The notes under the pieces were generated by a model that did no database searches, was not told the origin of the DNA, and saw only the letters and a program-made list of their open reading frames with translations. A DNA stretch of 64,000 nucleotides from Kocuria flava (lineage in GTDB: Bacteria > Actinomycetota > Actinomycetes > Actinomycetales > Micrococcaceae). The stretch spans positions 3,440,336-3,504,335 of the forward strand of contig NZ_CP013254.1 in NCBI RefSeq assembly GCF_001482365.1. Reading direction: 5' to 3'. Position numbers and translations under genes: made by a program. Every line of letters starts with the position of its first letter. Position 1 is the stretch's first letter. Shown here in pieces: positions 51,833 to 61,539 of the stretch.

Positions 51833-51907
51833 GTTCTTGTCCTCCTGGACTCGGGGTCGTGGGGAAGCGCAGGTCCGGGGGCGGGCCGGCGCTCCTGCCA
51901 GTCGAAA

Positions 51908-52213
51908 CTACCAGCTGGACTTGGAGATGCCCGGCAGTTCGCCGCGGTGGGCCATCTCGCGGAAGCGCACGCGGGAGATCCCGAACTTCTGGAGGGTTCC
52001 GCGGGGGCGGCCGTCGATCTGGTCGCGGTTGCGCACCCGGATCGGGGAGGCGTCGCGCGGCAGCTTCTGCAGGCCCAGGCGGGCCTCCTCGCGGGCCTCG
52101 GGGGTCGCGTTCTCGTCGACCAGGGTCTTCTTGAGCTCGGCGCGCTTGGCGGCGTAGCGCTCGACGACGACCTTGCGCTGCTCGTTCTTGGCGATCTTGG
52201 ACTTCTTGGCCAT
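51908..52213 (-). CDS. rpsN: 30S ribosomal protein S14, zinc-free form
   Basis: A 101-residue long-form S14 with no Cys, so it lacks the zinc ribbon. The family signature RDQIDGRPRGTLQKFGISRVRFREMAHRGELPG is intact. It follows rpmG by 3 nt. Zinc-free paralogues replace the Cys4 forms under zinc limitation in many actinobacteria. Confidence 0.95.
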   Translation of the reverse strand: MAKKSKIAKNEQRKVVVERYAAKRAELKKTLVDENATPEAREEARLGLQKLPRDASPIRVRNRDQIDGRPRGTLQKFGISRVRFREMAHRGELPGISKSSW

Positions 52214-52216
52214 GGG

Positions 52217-52384
<168 letters not shown>

Positions 52385-52385
52385 G

Positions 52386-52622
52386 TCAGATCTTCTCCCC
52401 ACGTGCGACGATGTCGGCGACGACCGCGTCGATGCCACGGGCGTCGATGACCTTGATGCCCTTGGCGCTGACGGTGAGCGTCACGTTGCGGCGCAGCGAG
52501 GGCACCCAGTAACGCTTCTTCTGGATGTTCGGGTCGAACCGGCGCTTGGTGCGGCGGTGCGAGTGCGAAATGCTGTGGCCAAAGCCCGGCTGAGCTCCGG
52601 TCACCTGGCAGTGCGCTGCCAT
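52386..52622 (-). CDS. rpmB: 50S ribosomal protein L28
   Basis: A 78-residue L28 (HCQVTGAQPGFGHSISHSHRRT, KRYWVPSLRRNVTLTVSAKGIKVID). Only one Cys remains, so the zinc-binding form is absent. Start ATG 52622 has GGAGGAG upstream. First gene of rpmB-rpmG-rpsN, transcribed from the promoter at about 52841-52869. Confidence 0.94.
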   Translation of the reverse strand: MAAHCQVTGAQPGFGHSISHSHRRTKRRFDPNIQKKRYWVPSLRRNVTLTVSAKGIKVIDARGIDAVVADIVARGEKI

Positions 52623-52840
52623 AGTGTTCTCCTCCAATGTTGACGAAGCGACGGCACGCAGTGGGCGCCGCGGATGATGCATCACCTGCGGCAGGGCGTC
52701 CCGTCACCTTCAGGATTGCCACCGTTCGCCAACCGGGCCCTCTCGTGAGACCCGCGGCGCCAGCCGACGGGACCTCGCCACGATGAAGACGGTGAGGATC
52801 AAGGTGCCGGAAGGTGGACTCCACCACACGACAGCCTTAA

Positions 52841-52879
52841 ATCCTAGGCCGGAGCGGGCTGGGCCGCAACTTGACGTCA
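52841..52879 (-). promoter_or_regulatory. Likely promoter of the rpmB-rpmG-rpsN operon
   Basis: Minus strand: -35 TTGCGG (52869-52864), 17-nt spacer, -10 TAGGAT (52846-52841). TGACGTCA (52872-52879), an 8-bp palindrome, sits just upstream of the -35. The leader to the rpmB ATG is about 210 nt, with a 10-bp palindrome TGATGCATCA (52675-52684). No recognisable Zur box was seen. Confidence 0.6.
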
Positions 52880-52961
52880 GGCGTGAGCAGTCTGCCGGTC
52901 AGTCTACCCCCTGCCCGCCACCCCGCAAACCGGCGGCCGGGGCGCCCGGGCACGCCGCGGC

Positions 52962-53801
52962 TCAGCGGGGCGTGCCCGCGGGCTCCGGTCCGGCCGGGCG
53001 CACGGGGCGCGGGCTCAGCTCGGTCCACCGCGGGTACCGGGGCCGGAGGGCGTCCCCGGAGGAGGTCCCGCGCAGCCGGCGCCCGACCCAGGGCAGCAGA
53101 TACTCCCGCGCCCAGTACAGGTCCTCCCGGAGCACGCCCGGCCGCGCCGTGACGGGCAGCCGCTCCGGCGGGGGCGTCTGCAGGCCGTGCTCGACGCCGA
53201 GCAGCTCCAGCATGCGGGCGGCGACGTACTCGTGGCCCGCCGGGGACATGTGCAGCCGGTCCACGGACCAGTAGCGCCAGTCCTGCAGGGCGCGCATCCG
53301 CCAGTAGTCGAGGACCAGGCACCCGTGCCGGTCGGCGATCTCGCGCACGTGCTCGTTGTAGAGGGCCTGCCGCGGGCGGGTCCAGGAGGTGGGCGCGTCC
53401 TTGCCGGGGTCGAAGGCGGTGAACAGCACCACCTGGGCCCCGGCGGCGCGCAGCCGGGCCACCGCCGCCGCGTAGTCGGCCATCAGGGCGTCGACGTCCA
53501 CCCGGGGCCGGAGGGTGTCGTTGCCGCCGGCGTAGAGGCTCACCAGCGTCGGCTCCAGGGCCAGCGCCGGCTCGAGCTGCTCCTCGAGGATCCCGCGCAG
53601 CAGCCGGCCCCGGACCGCGAGGTTGGCGTAGCGGGTGCCGGGGTGGGCGGCCGTGAGCTGCTCGGCCACCACGTCCGCCCAGCCGCGCACCCCGTTGGGG
53701 CGGGCGGGGTCGGGGTCGCCGACCCCCTCGGTCATCGAGTCTCCCAGCGCGACCCAGCGCACCGGGTGCCGCAGCGGGCCCGGCGCCGTCGTCGCGCTCA
53801 C
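52962..53801 (-). CDS. SGNH/GDSL-type hydrolase
   Basis: A 279-residue SGNH hydrolase: WVALGDSMTEG (block I Ser), block III GGNDTLRPR and block V DRLHMSPAGHEYVA. The last 60 residues (ARPGVLREDLYWAREYLLPW) form a C-terminal tail seen in related actinobacterial proteins. It is an esterase or lipase-like enzyme of unknown substrate. GTG 53801 overlaps the malQ stop as GTGA. Confidence 0.85.
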   Translation of the reverse strand: MSATTAPGPLRHPVRWVALGDSMTEGVGDPDPARPNGVRGWADVVAEQLTAAHPGTRYANLAVRGRLLRGILEEQLEPALALEPTLVSLYAGGNDTLRPRVDVDALMADYAAAVARLRAAGAQVVLFTAFDPGKDAPTSWTRPRQALYNEHVREIADRHGCLVLDYWRMRALQDWRYWSVDRLHMSPAGHEYVAARMLELLGVEHGLQTPPPERLPVTARPGVLREDLYWAREYLLPWVGRRLRGTSSGDALRPRYPRWTELSPRPVRPAGPEPAGTPR

Positions 53802-56059
53802 CGCCCAGCCCCCGCGGGCCCGCCGGGACCCTCGGCCCCGGGGCCGTCCTCGGGGGCGGAGCGGTCGCGCGTGCGGGGCTGGCGCGGCTCGCCGACGTGC
53901 TGCAGGCGCGGATGGGTGCCGAGGGCCTCGTTGACGGCGCGCACGAGCGCGTTCGCCCGCGGGTTCTCGGGCAGGGTCTCGAGCAGCACGGGGTTGCCCT
54001 CGCCGTCGGCCAGCGGCACCCGCCAGTTGGGGTACTCGTCGCCGGTTCCGGGCTGGTTCTGCATCCGCCGCTCCCCCACCGCGTCCACGAGGGAGACGTT
54101 GAGCAGCAGCGCCGGCGAGCGCGCGAGCCACCGGTGCAGCGCCTCGATCCGGCCCTGCTCGTCCGTGGCCCGCCCCTCCGGCAGCAGCCCGGCGCGGGCC
54201 ACGGCGCCGAAGAACGTCTCCAGCTGCCGGGCCGCCTCCGCGCGCTCCTCCTCGACGGGCCGGGCCAGCAGCCCCAGCTGCTCGCGCACGTCCACCTGGA
54301 CGCCCTCGAGGAAGCCGGCGGTGGGCGGGAAGTCGTGGGTGTTGACGGAGGCCATGCTCAGCTCCCGGTACTCGGCGGGGTCCAGGGGCTCGCCGTCCTC
54401 GTCGAGCTCGAACCACAGGATCGAGGTGCCCAGCACGCCGCGCTCGGCCAGGTGCTCGCGCACCCACGGCTCGAGGGTGCCCAGGTCCTCGCCGACGACC
54501 ACGGCCCCGGCCAGCTCCGCCTCGAGGGCGAGGATCCCGACCATGGCCTCGTGGTCGTAGTAGACGTAGGCGCCGTCCGAGGCCTCCCGGCCGTCGGGGA
54601 TCCACCACAGCCGGTACAGGCCCAGGATGTGGTCCACGCGGATCCCGCCGGCGTGGCGGAAGATCGTGCGCAGCATGTCCCGCCACGGCCGGTAGCCGGC
54701 CTCGGCCAGGCGCTCGGGGTGCCACGGCGGCTGGGACCAGTTCTGGCCCTTCTGGTTGTACATGTCGGCCGGGGCGCCCACGCTGACGCCGAGGGCGAGG
54801 ACGTCCTGCAGCGTCCAGGCGTCGGAGCCGTGCTTGTGCACGCCCACCGCGAGGTCGTGGATCACCCCGACGTCCATGCCGGCGAGGCGGGCGGCGCGCT
54901 GGGCGGCCTCGAGCTGCTCGTCGAGCAGCCACTGCATCCACACGTGGAAGTCGATGCGGCGGGCCAGCCGCTGCCGGGCCTCCGCCGCGTAGGGCGAGTC
55001 CGGGGTCGCGGCGCCGTCGCGCCACTCGGGGGCGTCCTTCCCCAGCTCCTCGCGCAGCGCGCACCACAGGCCGAAGTCCTGCAGGCCCTGCCCGCCCTCG
55101 GCCACGAAGCGGCGCAGCTGCTGCTGGCGGTGCGGGGAGCGGCGGACCGTGAACAGCAGCTCGAGGCTCTTGAGCTTCGCGGCGTAGGCCGTGTCCCGGT
55201 CGATCGTGGAGGTGTCGAGGTTCTCCTTGCGCTGGATGGCCGCGAGGGTGCTGACGACCTCGAGGTCGGCCGGGCGCAGGTAGGCGTACTCGGGGATCTC
55301 GGCGATGCGCAGGTACAGCGGGTTGAAGAACCGGCGGCTCGTGGGCAGGTACGGCGAGGGCTCGACCGGGGGGACGGGCTCGGCGGCGTGCAGCGGGTTG
55401 ACGAGCAGGTAGTCGGCGCCCTGCTCCCCGGAGATCGCGGCGAGGCCCGCGAGGTCCGAGAGGTCCCCCACCCCCCACGAGCGCCCGGAGGTCACCGAGT
55501 AGACCTGGGCCATGTAGCCCCATCGGCGGCGGGAGTGGAGGCGGTCCGTGGTGGCCAGCCGGGCCGGGGTGACGGCCAGCGGCGCCGTGACGGGCCGGCC
55601 CCCCTCGACGTCCGGGCACTCGGCCCGCAGCTCGTACCAGCCGACGGGCAGGTCCTCGGGCACCTCGAAGGTGGCCCGGCCGACGAGCTCGCCGTCGACG
55701 TCGCGGGGGCTGCGCCAGCTCTCGGCCTGCGCCGCCGAGCGCGCGGTGCCGTCCTCGGCCACCACGGTCACCCGCACCGGGGAGCCGTGGGGGACGTGCA
55801 CGGGGAAGCGGTCCCCGCGCCCGGCGACGGCGACGACGACGGGCGGCAGCGTCCGCCGCCACGGGGCGAGCTCCCGCTCGGCGAGGGCGGCCTCGACCGC
55901 GGCGTCGTCGGCGGCGTCCGCCCCGAGGGCGGTGAGGACGTCGCGGAGGGTGTCCTCCGGGACCTCGCGCTCCTGGCCGTCGAAGCCGGCGTAGGTGGTG
56001 GACACCCGGTGGGCCTCGGCGAGCCGGCGCAGCGCGTCGGGAGTGGTGGTGTGGGCCAT
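53798..56059 (-). CDS. malQ: 4-alpha-glucanotransferase
   Basis: A 753-residue GH77 enzyme: the catalytic core has GGIRVDHILG (nucleophile region), VVGEDLGTLEP (acid/base) and NTHDFPPTAGF. An N-terminal beta-domain of about 150 residues precedes it. It transfers maltooligosaccharides in glycogen or maltose metabolism. ATG 56059 has TAGAGT exactly 7 nt upstream, a leaderless start, and is preferred over GTG 56068. Confidence 0.92.
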   Translation of the reverse strand: MAHTTTPDALRRLAEAHRVSTTYAGFDGQEREVPEDTLRDVLTALGADAADDAAVEAALAERELAPWRRTLPPVVVAVAGRGDRFPVHVPHGSPVRVTVVAEDGTARSAAQAESWRSPRDVDGELVGRATFEVPEDLPVGWYELRAECPDVEGGRPVTAPLAVTPARLATTDRLHSRRRWGYMAQVYSVTSGRSWGVGDLSDLAGLAAISGEQGADYLLVNPLHAAEPVPPVEPSPYLPTSRRFFNPLYLRIAEIPEYAYLRPADLEVVSTLAAIQRKENLDTSTIDRDTAYAAKLKSLELLFTVRRSPHRQQQLRRFVAEGGQGLQDFGLWCALREELGKDAPEWRDGAATPDSPYAAEARQRLARRIDFHVWMQWLLDEQLEAAQRAARLAGMDVGVIHDLAVGVHKHGSDAWTLQDVLALGVSVGAPADMYNQKGQNWSQPPWHPERLAEAGYRPWRDMLRTIFRHAGGIRVDHILGLYRLWWIPDGREASDGAYVYYDHEAMVGILALEAELAGAVVVGEDLGTLEPWVREHLAERGVLGTSILWFELDEDGEPLDPAEYRELSMASVNTHDFPPTAGFLEGVQVDVREQLGLLARPVEEERAEAARQLETFFGAVARAGLLPEGRATDEQGRIEALHRWLARSPALLLNVSLVDAVGERRMQNQPGTGDEYPNWRVPLADGEGNPVLLETLPENPRANALVRAVNEALGTHPRLQHVGEPRQPRTRDRSAPEDGPGAEGPGGPAGAGR

Positions 56060-56131
56060 GGGCCCCACTCTAACCAGTGCCCCCGGCGGTGCGCAGGCTG
56101 CTGACGATGCGGCCGCGCCGCCCCGCCCGGC

Positions 56132-57178
56132 TCAGCCGAGTCCCCGGGTCACGTCGATGACGAAGCGGTAGCGGACGTCGGAGGCGACCACGCGGTCGTA
56201 GGCGGCGTCGACGTCCTCCGCCCCGATCAGCTCGACCTCGGCCTCGACGCCGTGCTCGGCGCAGAACTCGAGCATCTCGCGGTGCTCCGGGATCCCCCCG
56301 ACCATCGACCCGGTGAGCACCCGCTGCGGGCCCACGAGCGCGCCGGGGCGGACGCTGTAGGGCTCGGTGGGCAGGCCCACCGAGCACAGCACGCCGTTGA
56401 CCCCGAGCAGGGACAGGTAGTCCTCGACGGACAGGTCGGCGGAGACCGTGTTGAGGATCAGGTCGAAGCGGCCCCGGTTGTCCTCGAACGTCGCGGGGTC
56501 CTTCGTCGCGAAGTAGTCGGTGGCCCCGAACGCGAGGCCGTCCTCCTGCTTGGACAGCGACTGGCTCAGGACGGTGACCTCCGCGCCCATGGCCGCGGCG
56601 ATCTTCACCGCGACGTGGCCGAGCCCGCCCATGCCGAGCACGGCGACCTTCCGGCCGGGCCCGGCGCCCCAGCGCTTGAGCGGGGCGTAGGTCGTGATCC
56701 CGGCGCACAGCAGCGGGGCGGCGCGGGCCGGGTCGAGGGCCTCGGGCACGCGCAGCACGAAGTGCTCGTCGACCACGATCGCACCGCTGTAGCCGCCGCG
56801 GGTGGTGGTGCCGTCGGGCAGCGGGGTGTTGTAGGTGGCCACGACCCCCTCGGCGCAGAACTGCTCGAGGCCTGCCGTGCACTGCTCGCAGCGCCCGCAG
56901 GAGTCCACGAAGCAGCCGACGCCGACGACGTCGCCCGCGGCGAGGCCCTCGACCTCCTCGCCCACGGAGCGCACGCGCCCCACGATCTCGTGGCCGGGGG
57001 TCACGGGGTAGCGCGCCCCGCCCCACTCGTCGCGCACGGTGTGGATGTCGGAGTGGCAGATCCCGGCGTAGTCGATCTCGATCTCGACGTCGCGCGGGCC
57101 CACCGGGCGGCGCTCGATCTCGGTGCGGCGGAAGCCGGAATCGGCGGAGACGGCCTCGAGGGCGGGGACGGTGCTCAT
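56132..57178 (-). CDS. Zinc-dependent NAD(P) alcohol dehydrogenase (AdhC/YahK-like)
   Basis: A 348-residue medium-chain dehydrogenase: catalytic zinc ligands Cys in GICHSD, His-Glu in GHE and Cys in LLCAGITTY; structural zinc CGRCEQCTAGLEQFC; cofactor motif GMGGLGH. It belongs to the cinnamyl alcohol/aldehyde reductase group. ATG 57178 has CAAGGAG upstream. It starts about 190 nt after the upstream LLM gene stop. Confidence 0.9.
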   Translation of the reverse strand: MSTVPALEAVSADSGFRRTEIERRPVGPRDVEIEIDYAGICHSDIHTVRDEWGGARYPVTPGHEIVGRVRSVGEEVEGLAAGDVVGVGCFVDSCGRCEQCTAGLEQFCAEGVVATYNTPLPDGTTTRGGYSGAIVVDEHFVLRVPEALDPARAAPLLCAGITTYAPLKRWGAGPGRKVAVLGMGGLGHVAVKIAAAMGAEVTVLSQSLSKQEDGLAFGATDYFATKDPATFEDNRGRFDLILNTVSADLSVEDYLSLLGVNGVLCSVGLPTEPYSVRPGALVGPQRVLTGSMVGGIPEHREMLEFCAEHGVEAEVELIGAEDVDAAYDRVVASDVRYRFVIDVTRGLG

Positions 57179-57371
57179 GCGGTGCTCCTTGGTTCGTCGG
57201 TGCGGTGCTGGTCGGTGGTGGTCGCCGGCGGTGCGGTGGTGCCCGCCGGCGCTGTCGTGCCGGTTCCCGGTGCGGCGCCGCCCGTCGGTGCGGCACCGTT
57301 CGTCGGCGCGGTGCGGCGCGGTCCGGGGCGCCCGCGCGGAGCGTTCGCCGGCCGAATGCTCCGGGCCCGGC

Positions 57372-58364
57372 TCACCAGGCCTGCGCCACCAGCTCGTAGG
57401 AGCGGGCGCGGACCTGCGGGTCGTGGGCGTAGCTGTTGAGCATCAGCTCGTCGGCGCGGGTGATCGCCACGACCTGCTCCAGGTCGGCGACGACCCGCTC
57501 GGGGGTGCCGACCGCGGAGACGGCCAGGTGCTGCTCGACCGTCGCGGCCTCCGCGGCGGTGAGCTCCACCCGGTCGGCCGGGGGCTGGAGGGGGCGGCGG
57601 TCGTTGCGGGCGATCCCGCGCACGAGCAGCTGGTGGGTCGTGAACTGCCGCCGGGCCTCCTCGTCCGTGTCGGCGGCCAGCACGTTCGCGGCGACCATCA
57701 CGTGCGGGCGCTCCACCGTGGCGGTGGGCGCCCCCGCGTCGAAGCGCTGCCGGTAGAGGGCGATCGCGTCGAGGATCATGGCCGGGGCGAAGTGGGAGGC
57801 GAAGGCGTAGGGCAGCCCGAGGCGCGCGGCGACCTCGGCCCCGCCGGTCGAGGAGCCGAGGATCCACAGCGGCACGTCCGTGCCGCGGGCCACGGGGGCG
57901 CGCACGACCTCCTGCTCCTGGCCGCCGAACAGCCGCACGAGCCGGCGGATCCCGGCCTCGAAGTCGTCGTGGCCGGGGTGGCCGCGGCGCAGCTCGAGCG
58001 CCGTGCGCAGGTCGGTGCCGGGGGCCCGTCCCAGCCCCAGCTCGACCCGGCCCGGGTAGAGGTTCGCGAGGGTCCCGAAGGCCTCGGCCACGGCCAGGGG
58101 CGCGTGGTTGGGGAGCATGATCCCGCCCGAGCCGACCGCGATCCGCTCCGTCGCGGCCAGCGCCTGGCCGATGAGCACGGCGGTCGCCGAGGAGGCGAAG
58201 GCCTCCGTGTTGTGGTGCTCGGCGTACCACAGCCGCCGGTAGCCGGCGGCCTCCAGCCGGCGGGCGAGGTCGGTCGCCTCGCGCAGGGCGTCGGCGGCGG
58301 TGCGGCCCTCGGCGAGGGGGACGAGGTCGAGGGCGGACAGCGGGACGTGCGGGGCGTCGGGCAC
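57372..58364 (-). CDS. LLM-class flavin-dependent oxidoreductase
   Basis: A 330-residue luciferase-like monooxygenase with RLWYAEHHNTEAF, GSGGIMLPNHAPL and YPGRVELGLGRAPGTD. It uses reduced flavin to oxidise an unknown substrate. GTG 58364 has GGAGGA at 9 nt. It diverges from the HAD gene at 58518. Confidence 0.88.
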   Translation of the reverse strand: MPDAPHVPLSALDLVPLAEGRTAADALREATDLARRLEAAGYRRLWYAEHHNTEAFASSATAVLIGQALAATERIAVGSGGIMLPNHAPLAVAEAFGTLANLYPGRVELGLGRAPGTDLRTALELRRGHPGHDDFEAGIRRLVRLFGGQEQEVVRAPVARGTDVPLWILGSSTGGAEVAARLGLPYAFASHFAPAMILDAIALYRQRFDAGAPTATVERPHVMVAANVLAADTDEEARRQFTTHQLLVRGIARNDRRPLQPPADRVELTAAEAATVEQHLAVSAVGTPERVVADLEQVVAITRADELMLNSYAHDPQVRARSYELVAQAW

Positions 58365-58517
58365 CAGGGGCTTCCTCCGGATCGGGACGGGGACGGGACG
58401 GGGTGGGTCCCGGTGGCGGCAACACCGCCGGGCGGTGGGGATATTCCGGGGCCGTCCGGCACGTCGGCCTGCTCACATCCGCCGCGCCGGCCCGCCGCGG
58501 TGGGGCACCATGGGACC

Positions 58518-59246
58518 ATGACGTCCGCGCCGCACCCGGTCCCCGCCCCCGCCGCCGTCCCCACGGAGGCCTTCCCCGACCTCGCCGCTCCCGCCCCCGG
58601 CTGGTCCCCGGCGGGCGTGGTCTTCGACTGCGACGGCATCCTCATGGACACCGAGGCCGTCTGGGCCCGGGTCCAGCGCGAGCTGTTCGAGCGCCACGAC
58701 CTGGCCTGGTCCGACGACGTCCAGCGCCGCATGATGGGCTGGTCCGCCGCGGACGTCACGGACGAGATCGTCCGCGCCGCCGGCGCCGACCGGGCCGCGG
58801 TCCACGCCGAGGTGCTGCGCACCGAGGAGGAGTTCCTCGACGGGCGCATCGAGCCGATCGAGGGCGCGGTCGAGACCGTGCGCGCGCTCGCCGAGCGGCT
58901 GCCCGTGGCCGTGGCCAGCAACTCCACCCGCACGATCCTCGGGGTCAAGCTCGAGACCGCCGGCTTCGCACCGCACCTGAGCACGTGGGTCTCCTCCGAG
59001 GACGTGGCGCGCGGCAAGCCCGCCCCGGACGTCTACGCGGAGGCCGTGCGCCGGCTCGGCCTGGAGCCGGCGCAGGTGCTCGCCGTGGAGGACTCCGTCA
59101 TCGGCGCCACCTCGGCGCTCGCCGCCGGTCTGGTCGTGACCGCCGTGCCCTCGGTGCCGGACGGGGATCCCGTGCCCGGCCACCTGGTGGTGGCCTCCCT
59201 CACCGACCCGGTGTTCCGGGCGCTGCTGGAGCGCTGGGTGGGCTGA
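58518..59246 (+). CDS. HAD-superfamily phosphatase, third copy
   Basis: A 242-residue HAD hydrolase with FDCDGILMDTE (nucleophile Asp), VAVASNSTR, GKPAPDVY and VEDSVIGATSA. It resembles the pair at 405-1823 in class (beta-phosphoglucomutase-like) but has Ile instead of Thr in DCDGIL. The first 30 residues are a Pro/Ala extension. ATG 58518 is the only in-frame start that fits. Confidence 0.85.
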   Translation: MTSAPHPVPAPAAVPTEAFPDLAAPAPGWSPAGVVFDCDGILMDTEAVWARVQRELFERHDLAWSDDVQRRMMGWSAADVTDEIVRAAGADRAAVHAEVLRTEEEFLDGRIEPIEGAVETVRALAERLPVAVASNSTRTILGVKLETAGFAPHLSTWVSSEDVARGKPAPDVYAEAVRRLGLEPAQVLAVEDSVIGATSALAAGLVVTAVPSVPDGDPVPGHLVVASLTDPVFRALLERWVG

Positions 59247-59278
59247 GCGCCCCGCCGTCGTCGGCCCCGGACGCGGAT

Positions 59279-59306
59279 CCCGCCCGGACCGGCAGGCCCG
59301 GGCGGG
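59279..59306. terminator. Short hairpin between HAD and CitE-like genes
   Basis: 9-bp perfect stem (59279-59287 with 59298-59306) with a 10-nt loop between convergent genes. Confidence 0.5.
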
Positions 59307-59336
59307 GCCGCCTCGCCCGCGGTGGACGGCGCGTGC

Positions 59337-60182
59337 TCAGCGGTTCCAGAGCCCGTAGGTCTGGGCCAGCTCCGAGACCTTGCGGGCGCGGGCCAGGCGC
59401 GGGAGGTAGCTGCCGTCCCCGACCGTCGCCCCGGCGTCGTGCTTGGCGATCAGCTCCCGGGCCCAGGTGATCTCCTGGTCGCTGGGGGCCAGCGCCCGGT
59501 TGATGCCGTCCGTCTGGGCCGGGTCCAGGCACAGCTTGCCGGTCATGCCCATGGAGTGGGTGACCTCGCACGCCGCGGCGAGCTCCTCCCCCGCGGCGCC
59601 CACGCTGGGGCCGTCGATCGGCCCGGGCAGCTCGCCGACGCGGGAGGCGACCACGAGCGTGGAGCGCGCGAAGGCCAGCGCCATCGGGTCCGCGCTCGTG
59701 CCGGTGTCGCGGCGGAAGTCGCCGACCCCGAAGGCCAGGCGGAAGACGCCCGGGGCGCGGGCGATGTCGTTGGCGTTGACCAGGCCCACGGCGGACTCGA
59801 TGAGCGCGACCACGGGGGTGCCGGCGGCGGCCATCATCGCGGTCTTCGTGATGTGGTCGGGGTGCTCGGTCTTGGCGAGCACGATCCCGCGCAGGTGCTC
59901 GACGCGGCTGAGCGCAGCGAGGTCCTCCTCCCAGTACGGGGTGGAGATGTCGTTGATCCGCACCCACGCGCTGGCCCCGGCGTTGAGGGCCTCGACCACG
60001 TCGTGCCGCGCCTGCTCCTTGCCCTCGGCGGGCACGGCGTCCTCGAGGTCGAAGATCACCGAGTCGGCCTCCGAGGCCAGGGCCGCGGGGAAGGCGGAGG
60101 GGTCGGTGGCGGAGACGAGCAGCCACGAGCGCGAGAGGCGGGCGGGCAGCGCGGCGGCGCGCTGGTTGCGGTAGGGGGACAC
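59337..60182 (-). CDS. HpcH/HpaI aldolase/citrate lyase-family protein (CitE-like)
   Basis: A 281-residue TIM-barrel lyase: RSWLLVSATD, FDLEDAVPAEGKEQAR, WVRIND, ALIESAVGLVNANDIA and FGVGDFRRDTG. Family members cleave malyl-CoA, citramalyl-CoA or citryl-CoA. GTG 60182 has AAAGGA 6 nt upstream. It follows the hydroquinone-reductase-like gene; the pathway is unknown. Confidence 0.85.
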   Translation of the reverse strand: MSPYRNQRAAALPARLSRSWLLVSATDPSAFPAALASEADSVIFDLEDAVPAEGKEQARHDVVEALNAGASAWVRINDISTPYWEEDLAALSRVEHLRGIVLAKTEHPDHITKTAMMAAAGTPVVALIESAVGLVNANDIARAPGVFRLAFGVGDFRRDTGTSADPMALAFARSTLVVASRVGELPGPIDGPSVGAAGEELAAACEVTHSMGMTGKLCLDPAQTDGINRALAPSDQEITWARELIAKHDAGATVGDGSYLPRLARARKVSELAQTYGLWNR

Positions 60183-60310
60183 CGTGGTCCTTTCGGGGAG
60201 GTGCGGACGGATCGGCCCGGCCGGACGGCGCCGGCCGGGCTCCGGAGCTGACCAGTCTAGGCCGCTCCCGCCCCGCGTGCCCGCGGGGCCCGGCGCGGGC
60301 CCCGCCGGGC

Positions 60311-61387
60311 TCAGGCCGGCAGCGGGGTGTGCGCGGGCGCCACGCGCTCGGCCTCCGGCACGGGCCCGGGTGCGGTGCCCTCGCCGAACGGGGAACCGCC
60401 CAGGGACTCCCGCCCGTGCGGGTCGAGCCAGTTCTCCAGCGCCGGGCCCGCCGGCACGATCTGCGAGGGGTTGATGTCCTCGTGGACCACGTAGTAGTGC
60501 TGCTTGATCTGCTCGAAGTCGACCGTGTCCCCGAAGCCGGGCGTCTGGAACAGGTCGCGGGCGTAGGCCCACAGGTTCGGCATCTCGGTGAGCTTGTGGC
60601 GGGAGCACTTGAAGTGGCCGTGGTAGACGGGGTCGAAGCGCACGAGCGTGGTGAACAGCCGCACGTCCGCCTCGGTGATGTGCTCGCCCATGAGGTAGCG
60701 GCGGGTCGCGAGCCGCTCCTCGAGCCCGTCGAGCGCGGCCCACAGGCGGGCGTAGGCCTTCTCGTAGGCCTGCTGGGACCCGGCGAAGCCGCACCGGTAC
60801 ACGCCGTTGTTGACCTCCGTGTACACGTGGTGCATCACCTGCCGCATCTCCTCCTCGAGCGCGGCGGGCCACAGGTCGGGCGCGCCCTCGCGGTGGTGCT
60901 CGGTCCACTCCTTGGCGAAGTCCTCGGTGATCCGCGGGAAGTCGTTGGTGACCACCTGGCCGGTCGCGATCTCCACGACCGCGGGCACGGTGATGCCCCG
61001 GGGGTAGTCGGGGAAGCGGGCGAAGTACGCCTGCTGGAGCCGCTCGATCCCCAGCACCGGGTCCTTCCCGCCGGGGTCGAGGTCGAAGGTCCACGAGCGG
61101 GCGTCGTGGACGGGTCCGGGCAGACCCACCGAGACGGCGTCCTCGAGGCCCAGCAGCCGCCGCACGATGAGCGTGCGGTTGGCCCAGGGGCAGGCCCGGG
61201 CGGCGACCAGGCGGTACCGGCCGGCCTCCACCGGCCAGGCCCTGGCCCCCTCGGGCAGCTGCGCCCGGGCGGGGTCGCGGACGATCCGGTCCTCGATGTA
61301 GGCGGTGTCGCGGGTGAACTCCTCGCCCGGGTGCACGTAGGCCCCTGCCGTGCTGTGCTGGGAGTCCTTGGTGCTGCGCTCTGACAT
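60311..61387 (-). CDS. Glutathionyl-hydroquinone reductase family protein (GST-like)
   Basis: A 358-residue protein of the YqjG/ECM4 family: catalytic Cys66 in ARACPWANRT, TVPAVVEIATGQVVTND and a GST alpha domain (YLMGEHITEADVRLFTTLVRFDPVYH). In actinobacteria mycothiol rather than glutathione is the likely thiol. ATG 61387 has AGGAGC at 6 nt. Its promoter region (61388-61452) holds an AT-rich palindromic site resembling the MarR operator at 62278. Confidence 0.9.
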   Translation of the reverse strand: MSERSTKDSQHSTAGAYVHPGEEFTRDTAYIEDRIVRDPARAQLPEGARAWPVEAGRYRLVAARACPWANRTLIVRRLLGLEDAVSVGLPGPVHDARSWTFDLDPGGKDPVLGIERLQQAYFARFPDYPRGITVPAVVEIATGQVVTNDFPRITEDFAKEWTEHHREGAPDLWPAALEEEMRQVMHHVYTEVNNGVYRCGFAGSQQAYEKAYARLWAALDGLEERLATRRYLMGEHITEADVRLFTTLVRFDPVYHGHFKCSRHKLTEMPNLWAYARDLFQTPGFGDTVDFEQIKQHYYVVHEDINPSQIVPAGPALENWLDPHGRESLGGSPFGEGTAPGPVPEAERVAPAHTPLPA

Positions 61388-61437
61388 GATCGCTCCTGGG
61401 GGTCTCGGGTGGGGTCGGACGGGCGGCGGACCCCAAT

Positions 61438-61456
61438 TTTGATGATATGTCACCAA
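61438..61456. promoter_or_regulatory. Candidate MarR-type operator upstream of the hydroquinone-reductase-like gene
   Basis: AT-rich stretch with TTGATGATATGTCACCAA (61439-61456), in a GC-rich background. It shares TTGAT...GTCA with the site at 62278. It lies between the gene at 61387 (minus) and the membrane protein gene. Binding is inference. Confidence 0.4.
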
Positions 61457-61539
61457 TGGCACGGGCGCCAGGGGCGGACGTCGGAGCCGCGGTCTACAGT
61501 GGAGACGATCCCATCCCCGACACCCCCGGACCACCCGCC

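Noticed and set aside
52623..52961. Zur box upstream of the zinc-free ribosomal protein operon
   Set aside because: I looked for the AT-rich TGAAAA/TTTTCA-type inverted repeat and found none; only short GC-containing palindromes are present.
57179..57371. A gene in the GTGCGG-rich gap between the alcohol dehydrogenase and LLM genes
   Set aside because: The stretch is low complexity and gives only Gly/Ala/Pro/Thr-rich frames with no start signal; treated as non-coding.
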